A DNA stretch of 64,000 nt from NCBI GenBank assembly GCA_014529385.2, contig CM043971.1, forward strand, positions 94,899,840-94,963,839, in the 5' to 3' direction. The notes under the pieces were generated by a model. It was not told the DNA's origin. It was given only the letters and a program-made list of their open reading frames with translations, and did no database searches. Made by a program: the position numbers and the translations under genes. This document shows positions 1 through 11,720 of this stretch, one piece after another; the first letter of the stretch is position 1, and the number at the start of each line of letters is the position of its first letter. This stretch comes from Adiantum capillus-veneris. Taxonomy: Eukaryota; Streptophyta; Polypodiopsida; Polypodiales; Pteridaceae.

Positions 1-29
1 CGGCTTGTTGCATGAATTCCACACCATTT

Positions 30-790
30 ATTTGTAGCTCATCTCCGGCCCACTGTGTTTCACCTGTGGTAGACACTTTCTTCAAGATGAGTTGTATGGA
101 GAGAGGAGGAAGGCCCTCTACCTACCCTCCATAATAGCGAGGACAATAGCCAAAACGCTCCTGTCTAGGGCATGGGAACCTCCTTATCACCTTCACTTTG
201 GGATTTTCGAAGTGAACTGGCAGCACTCGCATGCGCGACGTGAATAGATAGGTGATCTTCCGCCACTTTGCTTCGGATGACCTTCTTTTTGGCAGCCTAG
301 GCACGATTTTGCTTTTTGAACTTGAAGCTCTTGCGTGGTCAGGTGTTTCTCCTTCCTTGGGGGTCATGTGATTTAGGATTGGCCTAGCCCTCCTTTTTCT
401 TTGGCACGAGCATCCGCTTTGGGCAACTTAGGAAAGAAGTCTATAGTTGTATTTTTAGATTCCTTGGGGAAGAGAGGCTTCGCTAACCTCTTTCCTTCCT
501 TAATATGGATGATTTTTACAGTGGACGTTGATGTAGAGGATTTTAGCTTCTCGTTTACCTCCGTTGATGGCACTCATCGATGGGGTGTGGTAGTGACGAC
601 AAAGAGAACAGCCTGCTGCCCTCCCTCTGGTGGCTCTTGATTTACAATTAGAATGAGAACTGCTAGATTGAGAACTTACTTCCTGGATGTTGACGACGAT
701 GTATTTCGGCAGCAACACTTTAATGAAGGCTATTGGTGCTTCTTCAATTTCTTCCTCCTCCGTTATCCAATTGGATAATTCCCACACCCA
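30..790 (-). pseudogene. Degraded coding-like stretch, unidentified
   Basis: Minus-strand reading frames here are serine- and lysine-rich and broken by stops and frame changes. One piece (about 270-330) contains CLGCQKEGH, which resembles the first part of a gag CCHC zinc knuckle whose last cysteine is lost. That would fit a decayed retroelement gag, but the match is weak and I cannot name the family. No convincing start or splice sites are seen. Confidence 0.2.
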
Positions 791-924
791 TTAGTCCATG
801 GTCGACGATGTGCATCGTTTTCAGCGTTGTAAACTGAAGGGTTCCGAGAAGCCCTCCTCCGTGGGGGCACCAAATGACAAGGGCAACTGCAACACAGACC
901 CCATTGGCCTCTACACCAGGACCG

Positions 925-1420
925 TTGTCGTGCAGCTCTGCTTCCACGCTAAGAAATATGCCAAAAAAATGTACATCAACCTTATTTGAATCTTACATGA
1001 TTATTGAGCGGTGATCAGGCTTGTTAACAAGCCAAGTTTAATGATTAGTGTATGCCAAATGCGGCTTAAAAGGGCCAACAGATGCCTCAATGATGCCAAA
1101 AATGAGTATACTTGAAGTGAGAAAAGATGGGATATTATGATCTAAAGCTGCAGTGCTTGAAGTGCTCTATCGGCCTGTCTTTACGGCTCATCGATAGGAG
1201 CTACGGTGAAGAAGTTATGGCATATTGAAGTTTGAGTTGATTGCAGTTCCGTACCGGATTGGGCAACTGTAGCTAAGGTGACAGAATTGAAATGAATGCA
1301 CGGGCTTGAAGTGCTCACTTTGTGGATCGCGTTGGTCTTTTCAGATCAGTGATCAGAGTTCCGGTCGCCAAGATATTGGCCGTTAAAGATTCACCGGGGG
1401 CCAGTTCCGTACCGGTCCGG
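925..1420 (+). repeat. Dispersed repeat, copy 1 (partner at 35945-36425)
   Basis: This stretch aligns over its whole length with 35945-36425 in the same orientation, with scattered substitutions and small indels. Shared landmarks are a CATGCTAAGAAA-like start, GTATGCCAAATGC, GTGCTTGAAGTGCTCTA, TCTTTACGGCTC and the end TTAAAGATTCACCGGGG. Both copies are followed within 400 bp by PPR-gene remnants, so the repeat and the PPR piece appear to travel together. No transposition protein or clear terminal structure is visible. Confidence 0.65.
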
Positions 1421-1689
1421 TCGGCCCGGTTGGCGTCTCAGCTGGGAGTTTTTGAGCTTCATCCGGGTTTTGGAAAATGGTGGAAAAAGTGCTCGAGGAA
1501 TATCTTGTTCATAATTGAATCTCTTGCAGTGCATTGATAGCTAATGCTCCAGTTGAATTGAATTCCATGGCCGGTTAAAACATGATGTGCTTAACAGAGC
1601 TTTGGCCGATACTTATGCCAAACAGGGAGATTCATATTAATTTACAGTAATGCTAAAAACGTTTGGAGCCAAATGTCAAGCTTAACATT

Positions 1690-1860
1690 GCCTAGATGAT
1701 ATGCATGCCAGTTGTGGTGCCGTTACGAAAGCACAAAAAGTGCTTGAAGAGCTTCGTGTTCGGAATGTATTCTCTTGGAATGCATTGACTGTGGGATATA
1801 CTTACCTGGGCAGGGCCAATATGTATGCCCAAATGTGGTGCCCTTTCAAAAGCTAAGGGC
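1690..1860 (+). pseudogene. PPR protein remnant (PLS class)
   Basis: Reading 1697 onward gives about 34 codons resembling a plant-type pentatricopeptide repeat, including DMHASCGAVTKAQKVLEEL and NVFSWNALTVGY. In land-plant PLS-class PPR proteins the usual form is DMYAKCG...A..VFDE(L/M)..RN(V)(V/F)SWNA(L/M)I.GY. A second, frame-shifted start of the same motif (ANMYAQ) follows at about 1818. PPR proteins bind organellar RNA, but this copy is a fragment of one to two motifs without start or targeting peptide and is not functional. It lies next to a dispersed repeat, which suggests it moved as part of that repeat. Confidence 0.6.
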
Positions 1861-2532
1861 ATGGCTACCCGCCCACATGAGCCAAAAAGGCGGTCATTAG
1901 CTCATAAAAGCCCGCCCATAATAGGGAATGGCCGCCCATTAAGGCCAAAGGCCACCCACTAAAGGGTTTTAGTGGGAAAACAAAAGGAAAAAGGAAGGCA
2001 TGGCGTGGATCAGCGAGCGTAGGAAGGAGAAGGGAAGATGTAGCGCCCAACACGACGTTCGGATGGTAGAGCCTAAGAAGCGGGTTTTGTTGGGCTCGTG
2101 AGGGCGCTCCAGATGAGACTGTCGGCACCAAATTTCATGCGGGTCGGCTATTTCAACTGCCACATCATCACAATGTTTCCCGCGCCACGTCAATGACGTC
2201 GGTGCTACTGCAAGGGGAGCAAAGAGCTATTAATAGCTAAAGTTTTTGCATGAATGGGTTACTTTTGGCATGTACGTGAGGAGGAGATAACGGGGATAAG
2301 GGAAGCAAAGGAAGGAAGGGAGGATCTGGTGCAAGCAAGAAGAGCCTCTTTCTCTCTCGGCCATGATCAAGAGAGGGCATGCAAGATCTTGAGAAGTAAA
2401 GGAAGGCGAGCTCTCTCTGGCTCTTGATCTCCAATCTCCAACACAAGCAAGGGCTTCGGCTTGTCCTCAGCACACAAGCAAGGGGATAGTTCTCCCTCTC
2501 TATCAATCTCCAAGCCAAGAGAGGTCGAGCTC

Positions 2533-2649
<117 letters not shown>

Positions 2650-3169
2650 TGAACAAAGGCAGGAAACCAAAGGCTATTTTTCTCTCTCTCTCTCTCTTCC
2701 TCGTCCTCCGATTTAAGCTTGAGAAGAGGAGAGCAAGGAGCCAAAAAGCAAGGAAAGGGCGTGCAATTCAGGGGATTCTCTCTCTACAAGTAGCTCTGAA
2801 AGACGCTCGACCGAGCAAAGCAGGGCAATCAAAGAGAGTTTCGAGAGCTCTTGACAACATCAAAAGAAAAACTTGAGGCTTATTGTTGGTAACCAAAGCA
2901 GTAGAAGGAGCGTAAGAGCAAGCTAAGGAAGGCACTCGGAGAAGTTTTATGAGGACAAAGTCAAAGCTTGTATGCGACAATGAAGTCAGTGCAAAGCATA
3001 TAGACTGGGAAGCTGCAACACAATTGGTTATTTTTTAAGCATGATGTTTGACAGAATGAACTTACATGAGGTTTGCACAATCTTGAAAGTAGAAGAGGCA
3101 GATAAAGCGACATAAGAAGATTTCCATCACCGTCATCCGTTAGAGATTACATTAGCATTTTGTTAAGTC

Positions 3170-3400
3170 CGGTGTCGTTAACGACCCGGATAATCCTATA
3201 AACGGGAGCTTGGGCAGGTCTGCTTCCTCAACAAGAACGTCGGTAGTTGGGTCAAAAGTGTTTTGGAACTGCTTTAATGGCCAAGGGGCTTGTTGCAATG
3301 ACCTTGGATGCCATCTTGAGAGTCTCAAACTCTATCTGATAGTAACCACCTCCGAGAAGTTGAACATCAAGAATCTTGCCCACCTTTGCAAGGAGGGAGG
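3170..3400 (-). pseudogene. Possible DUF4283/gag-like remnant
   Basis: The minus strand reads AKVGKILDVQLLGGGYYQIE, then a piece ending in LAIKAVPKHF, then a frameshift and DPTTDVLVEEADLPKLPF. The pattern of a short basic and aromatic beta-rich segment resembles the DUF4283 region found in ORF1/gag-like proteins of plant retroelements. The similarity is judged by eye only and no zinc knuckle follows. The stretch is broken by stops. It could equally be an eroded host exon. Confidence 0.22.
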
Positions 3401-3699
3401 ACTAGAGGAGATCGGGCACCTACCCTCTGCCCGATTAGGTGCCAAGCATCTTGCAAATAATAGAGGTGGCCTAAAGGCATGCCACCTCTGCCTCTAAGCT
3501 CCCTTGCTCTATCGGCAAGAGAGCAGGTCAGATGGTGGGTTCTGCAGGGTCGGGCGAAGGGGCTGTAGTGAAGTCCCTCTGTGGTGGAGTAGAATCCTCC
3601 ATCTGTGTCTGCTGCTACAAGGGCGAACGAAGGGGATTCAAAGGCGTCAAAACAAGAGAAGTGAGTCGGTGCCACTGTGAACCAACTTTGACATAGACA

Positions 3700-3900
3700 A
3701 AGACTCGAGGAGAGGGGAGGTGGCACAAGCAAGAGGAGCAGGGGGGATGGAGCATGATGGCGGGCAGGGGAAGCGGGATAGAGTGGAAGGGGGGGCGGGA
3801 CAGGGTGGGAGGGGGCAATGAGGGAGGGACAATGGGATAGGGTGGGAGAGGGAAACACGACGGGAAGGGGAATCGATGCAAGGGGGGGGGGAGGGTTGGG
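3700..3900. repeat. Purine-rich low-complexity tract
   Basis: A G/A-rich plus strand with GGGAGGG, GGGGGCGGG and an uninterrupted run of nine or ten G near 3882. On the minus strand it yields proline/serine-rich ORFs, which I regard as by-products of composition. Confidence 0.6.
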
Positions 3901-4245
3901 TTGGTGATGGCAATGGCGAGACAGTGCAGGCAAGGAAGCAACAACAACAATACTTTTTTCAAAGATTGTCTTTTTGAAAATCTCGAGTTTCCTCATTCAC
4001 TTCCGGGGAGAGGGTCTTAGACTATCCTATGATTTGACATAAATGATCAAGCACCCAGCTCTACTTAACTTCTAGGACCGTGAAGAAGTGTGCTTGATTG
4101 GCACCCTCCAACTAAAGGTAGGTCTCACTAGATAATAATCTATCCTTCTTTACCTCCTCAAGTTGAAGATCAACCAAGTCTATTTTTACCTTTAGCCTCC
4201 TCATGTCCTCCATTGCTAGGATGTTTGCAGTGTGGCTAGGGAAGC

Positions 4246-5020
4246 GTTGGTGTAGCCAAAGTGTGTCCACCATAGAAGATGGCATGGGCAGGTATGTATT
4301 GGCTAGCACAAGCATGGAAAACGGTTGGAGCAGCTAGAAAGATCATGTGCAGACATGTAGCAGCAAATATGTATGGCTGATGCGGTTCATAGAACAAGAA
4401 AGGCTCCAAAGGGGGCTAATTTGAGGAGCAGATGAAGGAGATTCAAGGTGAAGTATTTGGACCTAGAAATGTAGAGCTTGGAGTGCTGAAGCAGCAGGTC
4501 CAGATGGCTCATCAAATAGAGCTACGAAGCCTAAGATAATGAAGTTTGAAGGTTTAGTGCATTGTAGATCCTTACCGGATAGGGCAGCTGGGAACAGGTG
4601 GCCTGAGTGGATGTCAGTGTATAGATGCATAGTGCTAAATTTATGGAGCCAACCCATCTTTTCAAATTGCAGATTAGAGCTATGGATTGCTAGATATGGC
4701 CATTTGAAGTTTTGGCAGGGGTCGGGTTGGTGCCCACTTGACCACATGGGGAGTCATGCCATATGGAATTTTTTAGGCCATGACAGAGTTTGAGACGGTA
4801 CTATGCAGTGTATGGAGCTAACAAGAACTGACTGCTCATCAAAGGGAGCCTGGAGCAGAAAGTTGTAAGTCGGGGTGCAGTTGCTCGGAGTTGGCTAGAT
4901 ATGATTTTCTCATTTTTTGCGGCCTCGGTTCGGGGTGTCGAAGAATCTTGAGGTGCGGCACGAGCCGGGGGCTTTCAAGTCGACATAGTGAAGTTTTGGT
5001 CCGGCCTTGCAGCTTGGCGA
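4246..5020 (+). repeat. 5' LTR of the gag-only element
   Basis: Positions 4246-4775 align with 8591-9105; shared stretches include AGCCAAAGTGTGT, GAAGATGGCATGGGCA, GGTCCAGATGGCTCATCAAA and GACCACATGGGGA. The rest, 4776-about 5020, has no partner because the 3' copy is truncated; its end is inferred from the putative PBS at 5023. Many substitutions separate the copies, so the insertion is old. Confidence 0.6.
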
Positions 5021-5550
5021 TCTGACATCGGAGCCACAAATGGCAAAGCTTGGAAGTTGGAGGGAACCCAATGAGGTTTTATAAAATGTTTTTGGATTTT
5101 TTTGAGGCTTGGGGGGGGGCTCTCAAGAGAGTGCCACATGGCAGGTACATATCCCATATGCATGGATTTTGCATTGGAGCACAGGATATAAAGGCCAAAC
5201 AAGGAAACCCATTTGAAGTGTGGAGGCGTGAGGGGAACTCCCCTTGGCGTGAGGCTCTGCGCGATGGCGCACTTGGCGGACTCGGGCGGTTTTGGTTGGG
5301 CGTCCGTCGCGCATTGGCAAGTCAAGGCGACGGTGGTGGCGGTGAGCAACACGCAGTGATGACGAGGCGGGGAGCCCATCTTGGGCTAGCTCACACGTCC
5401 GCTGAGGGGCAAAATGTTTTGAAGGGAAGGGTAACCCCCACTAGCAATATCGCTAGTGCATAGGGGGGGTCCCGTGGCAGCAGAGAGGGAGATAGAGGGA
5501 GAGCCCAAGGCCAGTCAAAGGGCAGTCAAAGATGAGGCAGGGGAGGTGTC

Positions 5551-5555
<5 letters not shown>

Positions 5556-5598
<43 letters not shown>
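5556..5598. repeat. (GA)n microsatellite
   Basis: An uninterrupted GA run of about 42 bp inside the leader of the gag-only LTR element. Confidence 0.95.
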
Positions 5599-5599
<1 letters not shown>

Positions 5600-6469
5600 C
5601 TAAAGGTGCAGTCCCGCCGCAAAGGGCAATGAAAGTGGGAGAGAGAAGGCAAATTCAAAGAACGAGTGGGCGGCCAAGCTGGGTGGACAAACCAAGGTGC
5701 ACCATGCAGATGTTTCCAAAATAAGTATGCCAAGTGCTAGCAATGAAACAAAAATACTAAAAGGGGCTCAATTTGAAGTGCACAAGTTAGAGAGCTCACA
5801 TTTATTAATATTTTGGGGCATAGCACCCCTATAAAAGGATGTAAGCGTGAATTTTTAAGGGCTTTTTGCCAAGGATTTTGGCCATTTGAGTTTTTTTGCT
5901 CTTGGAGCTTTTGCCATAAGGGTTTTTTTTGCCAAGGTTGTGCCGGATCAAGGAATCGATTGTACATGGTTTTGTATATGCAAGAAGGCCATTATTGTTG
6001 TCTCTTGGCGTCATCCCCCCTTCCCCCTTCTCTTCTCTTCTTGTGTGCGTGTATTTTCAGGCGTGTGTTGGCATGTGTTTCCCCCGAGGTTTATCGTGCA
6101 AAGGGAGATAGAGAGAGGTTGTGTGCGTGTGGAAGGTTGTGAATTGGGTAGAGCGGAATGATTGGGTTTGTTTGGTGCATTGTGGAGCGTGTGTGCGTAT
6201 GGTCGTGTGTAGGCGGTGGTTTGCTTGCGGATAGTGTCAAGTTTTGAAGGTGAACTCTAGTGGATTGGTGTGTTGTGTGTACCTTGGGCTGTAGTGAGGC
6301 ATTGTGTTGTTTGTTGGGTGCGTTTCCCTTTCCCCCTCTCCATCTTCTGGTGCCCCCATGGAGGAGTTGTCTGATGCTCCGCTTTGAGGTTGGAAGTGGT
6401 GTTTTTAAGCCGACAACGAGGTTGGCTAATGGTCGAAGTGTTCGATGGTCGAGTTTGAAGGTGGCAGAG

Positions 6470-7324
6470 ATGGTGGAGCCAGGTTTTGGCCCCATATATA
6501 TGGGCGTTGAAGATCCCGAGGATTGGTTAGCAGATTTCAAGTTATGGTTGCTGTCAATACATATGTGGATGTATGCGAGAAAGCTACAGAAGGTGCCGCT
6601 ATTGATGCGAGGACGAGCCAAGGTTTGGCTCAATAGTTTAAAGAGCAGTGATCAAGGATCATGCTGGTAGAGGTTGCAAAGTCAATTTCTAGAGCGGTTT
6701 TGAGAGGTGATTACGCCGAAAGAAGCTCGTGCAAAGCTGAAGGCGGTACGTCAAGATGTGAATAAGAATTTTTCTCTTTTTCTTGAGCAGTTTAAAGCCT
6801 GTTGGAAGCAGTTAGAGGTTGCTACTGGGGTAAAAAGCAATCAATATTTGAAGTTGTCAAAGTTGTTAGAGTGCTTGCATCCGAGGATTAGAGAAAACGT
6901 CGAGGACTGTGCGGATACATATGAAGACATGGTCTATCTGGCCAAGATGAAGAGGAAAAAGGTAAAACGAAAGCTGGAATTGGGCGTGTTGAAGCAAGAG
7001 AATTATGTGCCTGTTGCAGAGGCAGCGAAGTGTTCTTTGGTCCGACCAAAGGTGGTGCAAATTGTTCGAAATGCAGAGCTTGTTGAGGTAAGGCCTACTG
7101 TTGGTTATGTTTCTTGGAGATTTCCAGTTTGTGATGTGCATGTACCGAGGGTGGACAAGCTTTTCAATGAGGAGAAGCTCCATGTTGAAGCGAACCAAGA
7201 TGCAAACGCGATAGTAGGTGTTGAGGTTCTAGTGCAACTTAAAGAGGTAAAACCTGTTCTTGTGGAAAGTTTGCATGAAAAGGTAGCAAAGTGCAATCAG
7301 GTTGCAGATACCGAGGGTTCATGA
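6470..7324 (+). pseudogene. Retrotransposon gag-like protein, degraded
   Basis: From ATG 6470 the frame reads MVEPGFGPIYMGVEDPEDWL, then a Trp-rich helical stretch (ADFKLWLL) and GRAKVWLNSL. It breaks near 6668 and resumes at about 6707 with ITPKEARAKLKAVRQ and FLEQFKACWKQLE. This order (F.G.EDPE.WL, GRA..W, then LE.F...F...Y...L) is that of the plant Retrotrans_gag core, which forms the capsid of virus-like particles. The later part is lysine-rich and valine-rich without a clear CCHC knuckle. One stop and a frame change at 6668-6707 make it non-functional as it stands. No pol follows. Confidence 0.5.
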
Positions 7325-7369
7325 GCTGATGAAGAAAGTGAGAAAACTCATGGTGACGGTCAAGCTTTT

Positions 7370-8445
7370 GTGGAGCAGCAAGCGGATGAAGATGCAGATA
7401 TGGAGTCGGTATATGATCTCGGTGATGATGAAGGTACAAGATCTATTTGTTGGGAGACAAGCAAGGAGGATAGAGCAAATGAGTCCACATCCTATGGCGA
7501 GGAGACGAAGTCTGAGGAACCTAAGTTGATAAAGGTAAAACTGCCTTATTATGTGTTTGATGATATGGTACTAACCAATGTTCAAGAAGAGCAGGGAACA
7601 AAGCAAGACGATGTGTTTGGTGAAGACCAAGTGGAGCGGTCTAGGCCTACAAGTGATGGTACATAGGTAAAGGTGGTGTGTGTTGCCATGCTTATGGCCA
7701 TGCTGATGAAAGTGGCACTGGAATGTGCCATGGTGGTGCAGCAAGTACAATGTTATTCCAGGAGGGGTAGAGAAACCATGCATATGGAGGAAGACAAGGA
7801 TGATGCAATAGAGAGCGATTTTCTGTCTTCCTTGGCGGAGCATGATGTAGTGGTAGAAGCGTTGATTGAAGAGTAGGTGATTGAAGCGGATAAGCAGGTG
7901 TGTTGATCGACCTTGAAGGGGTGGTTGATGAGGAGGAGCTCAATGATGCTGGAATTGAGTGGATGGCAGGTGAGAAGAGCAGTGTGGAGCCAAAGATAGA
8001 GGTACTTCTTATGCAGCCAGAGCACTCTATGGCAGGTGATGCGGATTCCAAAGCGGTGTCCAAGATTTCTAAGAAGATTTTTGAGTGGTGGTTAAAAGAG
8101 ATGGTGATAGAAGTAGCTGTGCAATGGGTCATTGGATAGGTATAGAATTTTCTAGAAGAAAACCTCACTTTATTTGGTTGGGAGAAAGGGTCAGACATGT
8201 GTTGCAGCTTGGTATTAGGTACATGTTTTTTGGATGGTGATATTCTTGGTGTTGCTTGGCATGGAGTGGATGTTTGTTTGCAGAGGGATGCTTGGAGTGT
8301 TGAAGCCAGGCTGTGGGCAGCTTATATACTTGACGGGCTATGTGTTGGGGTACAGCACGATGGTGAGCAGTTACAAGTGAGTGGAAGAGGTCAATGGCAG
8401 GTGCTTGATCTAGGAGAAAGCTATGTGATGCAAGGGGTGGGGTAA
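7370..8445 (+). pseudogene. Acidic ORF remnants downstream of gag
   Basis: Three plus-strand frames (7370-7666, 7673-7876, 7900-8139) encode Glu/Asp-rich peptides with coding-like composition, such as EQQADEDADMESVYDLGDDE. A further stretch at 8197-8445 continues to the 3' UTR. They are probably the eroded 3' part of the gag ORF or a second small ORF. No domain is recognised. Just beyond lie an A/T-rich leader and the PPT at 8575-8590. Confidence 0.3.
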
Positions 8446-8574
8446 CCCACTTGAAGGTTTGGCAGTAGGCAAAATAAGACTATATATATATGGTTTTTGT
8501 TTTCTCATAGTGTGTGCCAAGTTTTGCAGTTATAAGTGGAATAAATCTCTTTCTTGGTTGAGCATAAATGCTCA

Positions 8575-8590
8575 ACTAGGGGGTGGGAAA
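8575..8590 (+). promoter_or_regulatory. Polypurine tract, 3' LTR junction
   Basis: CTAGGGGGTGGGAAA lies directly before the TG that starts the right LTR at 8591, the usual place for the primer of plus-strand DNA synthesis. Confidence 0.65.
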
Positions 8591-9105
8591 TGATGGTGCA
8601 GCCAAAGTGTGTTGACCATAGAAGATGGCATGGGCACGTATGTGTTGGCTAGCAGGAGCATGGCAAAGGGTTGGAGCAGCTAAAAGATCATGGATAGACA
8701 AGTAGCAGTGAATATGTATGGTTGATGCGGTTTATAGACCAAGATAGGTTCCAAAGAGGGCTAATTTGAGGATCAAATGAAGGAGGGTAAAGATAGAGTC
8801 TTTGGACCTAGAAATATAGAGCTTGGAGTGCTAAAGGACCACGTCCAGATGGCTCATCAAACAGAGCTACGGAGTCCAAGATATTGAAGTTTGAAGGTTC
8901 GATGCATTGTAGATCCATGTCGGACAGAGCAGCTAGGATCAAGTGTCCTGAGTGGATGTAAGTGTATAGATGCGTAGTGCTCAATTTATGGAGCCAGTCT
9001 GTCTTTTCAGATTGCAGATCAAAGCTATGGATTTTTGAATATGGCCATTTGAAGTTTTGTCGGGGGTCGGATTGGTGTCCACTTGACCACATGGGGATTC
9101 GTGCT
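8591..9105 (+). repeat. 3' LTR of the gag-only element (truncated)
   Basis: Aligns with 4246-4775. Similarity stops at GATTCGTGC, immediately before the TGTTGG start of another LTR, so insertion of that element or recombination removed the last 250 bp or so. Confidence 0.6.
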
Positions 9106-10027
9106 TGTTGGGGGTTCCATCGTTTCATAGCTCCAATGACCAACAAAATTATCAATCCGGAGGGATGAGCTGCCTAGCTAGGGCATGGAAACACTCACAT
9201 GATTAGTGAGCTAATCATGGCAACACAAAAGGTGACTCTACGAGGTGAGCTTCTCGGCCTATGGAGGAGCTAAGCCACAATGATGGGCAATCTCCACATC
9301 CACTTCTCTTCACCTCTAATCAACCCAATCACACACACTAACGATTGCAAGATGCACACAACACTAATATTATCATGAAACACACTAATTGCAAGCACAC
9401 ACACATAGATCTATCGAGCACCACACTCCAATCAAACCTACATGCACACACAAGAAAAAGAGGGAAATCACACAATATTCGAGAGGGATTAACCACTAAT
9501 TAGTTAAGATCTAGCTAATCTAAGCATCATAGGCAATCATAAGAAGCATGAGAGAGGCATAGTGAAAGAGAATTAAGAATTGATTAGTGTTAACCAAGTC
9601 ACATGAGCAAGGAGAAGCTCAAGGACTCCATAGCCAGACACCTCAAGAGCTCTCACCAAAGAGTGCTCTCAACAAATGAGCTTGAGAACCCTAATTTCTT
9701 TTACACACTTCCTTATATACCTAGGGTAAAAATATGCAATGTCTGGGCACCCAAGGCCTTTAGGGCTCCACCACTTACTGAATCTGCAACCTAGGCACAC
9801 TAACTAACCTGTTCTTTATAGCTTGTAACTCCCATTGAGCCCATAACACATTAAAATATTATAATGGCTTGAAATAAATCGGGAATTTACAATACATTAC
9901 CATTTTGGGAAAATATAGAAAATGTGTAACTCCAAACTTCACTGCTTCTTTGTGTTGATCTTCAATGTGCATCCATATGTCCTCGGTCTTTAGCAGCTTT
10001 TGTTAACTGACATTGACTTAGTTAACA
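9106..10027 (-). repeat. 3' LTR of a minus-strand LTR element
   Basis: On the plus strand the segment runs TGTTGGGGGTTCC ... GACTTAGTTAACA, so it has TG..CA ends in both directions. It is followed at once by TTCCCCCCTTCCAATTTT, which on the minus strand is a perfect polypurine tract ending at a TGTTAAC LTR start. Hence the element is transcribed on the minus strand and this is its 3' LTR (922 bp). The matching 5' LTR was not found in the window. Confidence 0.6.
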
Positions 10028-10045
10028 TTCCCCCCTTCCAATTTT
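10028..10045 (-). promoter_or_regulatory. Polypurine tract of the 9.1-13.5 kb element
   Basis: Minus strand AAAATTGGAAGGGGGGAA abuts the LTR start TGTTAAC at 10027. Confidence 0.65.
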
Positions 10046-11290
10046 AGTGCCCGGGGTTGAAAAGTGTCTGTGGAGGTTGTGGAAGGTTTTTGATTGGTTG
10101 TTGATGGTCTGATTGTCTTCATTTGTCATTGAATTTGTTGATGAGGTTCAATTTGTCGTAGCATCTTGATTGGTCCAAATATGTCGGTTATGAGAGATGA
10201 TGTTGCATTTTTCCGTTGTAATAGCATTATGATGAGGCTGATGTTTATTTGTGAAAAGTATGTACAAGGGAAGTAGAATGATGAGGTTCTAAATTAGGGT
10301 CTAATACTTGGATGACCAAAGGGAAAAAACCCAATGAGAAAAAAGTACCTTTGGGATACACGCATTATTAGCATACTTATTAGCGTTGGAGATATTAATA
10401 AAGTACTCAAGGGATTATTTGCTGATAGATATGGAATTAAAAAGGCAGCAAATATGAGAGGGTAGCATGATGGAAGATTGGTTTTCCTGTTGTAGTCCAC
10501 TCAAGGTGCATGGGTGGAAGAAAAAAAGAGTGTCTAATGCATATGTACAATGATGGGATATCCTATTTATGCATACACAAAAATGAATGGAAAACAATAC
10601 GATGTGCAAGAAATATTTTGAGGGGTTCTTCAAAAAGATGGTGTAGCTATAAAATCATATGACATGGCTTTGTAAGCTGGTACCCCTTTAAGAATGATTT
10701 TCATTGACAAGGATATGTGCTCTCATCTTATTGTGCATTGTGCGTGAGTGTTGGACTCTACGACACTCCACCAATTGTACGTTAATAGACTTCAACTCTT
10801 ATGCTCATCTCGTCCTGCATGAGCAACATGACTTTAGATATGCTCAACTCTTCCACCTTGAGTGTAAGCCTAATAACTAGGACTCTTAGCATAGAGTTTA
10901 ATATGACTTGGAGCTTTGGAACTAATGCTTTTCTCATTTTATGGATCAGCAGCCCGACTCTCACTATTCCAAAGAGTGTTTTTTGCACCTTGGTGACTTG
11001 ACTTTTTACATTGTTGTGCGTACTACAAACGTTTCTTCAGGTAAAAGTAATCTTGAATCCTCAAAAAGAGGATTAGTGAAGGACCAAGTTGGCATTGAAG
11101 GTTTCTATTGCCTTACCTATTTTATCATCTTTGAATCTGCATTCGCGTTGGTTGGGTTGTCCTTTCTTGACTGTGAAGACTCCATTATCTGTTTGATTCT
11201 CCAATTAGGCCTGTTGATAGGAGTCTTTGATGTTTTTGTGGGCCTCTATTCACTGTCGGCATTTGCCTTTTGACTAGGAGCATTGAAAGA
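10046..11290 (-). other. 3' untranslated region of the LTR element, no gene seen
   Basis: AT-rich sequence between the PPT and the protease-like ORFs. Short reading frames on both strands show no recognisable domain. A few plus-strand frames, for example 10941-11273, are antisense to the element and look accidental. Confidence 0.4.
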
Positions 11291-11291
11291 C

Positions 11292-11720
11292 TTAGGAATC
11301 CAATTCTCTTGATTGATGACCTTTGTATCTCCTTTGTTGACTTTGTTGAGCTCTAGGTCTTGTTGAGTTTTTGAGATCTTCATGCAGGTCTTGTGTAGTT
11401 GCAATTGCCTTATGGTTGACTAGTAGCCAAATCTTTGTATACCATGTGTAAAATTCTTGTCTAAGAGGAAGATCCTTTGAGATCCATCTTTGTTCTATAT
11501 CCTCTTGTGAGTTGTGGTGGACTTTAGCATCTTTCGATGATGTTCTATTGTATACCTTCTTCTTAGGTATCCTGGAATATTTTCGAGGTTGATACCGAGT
11601 GGGTCTTCTTTCTTGAGAGGGTCTTGTCGTTACTTCATATACTCTAACCTGCGGTTTTGGCACCCATATCTATTTGTTACCTCTATAGTATCCATGTTCT
11701 TTTAAGCTCCATTTCGATGT
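11292..11720 (-). pseudogene. Basic C-terminal module of the 3' ORF (IWVPKP motif)
   Basis: The minus strand continues from the protease-like ORF: GWITSKWSLKEHGYYRGNK, a stop, then IWVPKPQVRVYEVTTR, followed by a Lys/Arg/Ser-rich tail with IPKKKVYN and RWISKDL. The W-I...Y-Y-x-G-N...I-W-V-P-K-P signature recurs in the 41-kb element, where IWIPKR and IWIPKPKQ lie downstream of its second protease. Function is unknown; the basic composition would suit nucleic-acid binding. At least one in-frame stop (about 11669) disrupts it. Confidence 0.45.

Larger units (their letters stand above)
4246..9105 (+). mobile_element. Non-autonomous gag-only LTR retrotransposon (TR-GAG-like)
   Basis: Two direct repeats (4246-about 5020 and 8591-9105) flank 3.6 kb containing a gag-like coding region and acidic ORFs but no protease, RT, RNase H or integrase. 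The right repeat is preceded by the polypurine tract CTAGGGGGTGGGAAA (8575-8590) and begins TGATGGTG. Just past the left repeat is TGACATCGGAGCC (5023-5035), matching 10 of 13 bases of the common initiator-tRNA-Met binding site TGGTATCAGAGCC. The right LTR is cut short at 9105, where another LTR (9106-10027) begins. The structure fits a terminal-repeat element carrying only GAG and depending on other elements for pol functions. Confidence 0.6.

Noticed and set aside
3367-3996. Proline/serine-rich ORF of 209 residues on the minus strand
   Set aside because: Follows from a G/A-rich plus strand; three overlapping frames are open in the same place with similar composition, and no domain is seen.
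5813-6161. Overlapping plus-strand Cys/Phe-rich ORFs
   Set aside because: Three frames overlap in the leader of the gag-only element without any domain; likely chance.
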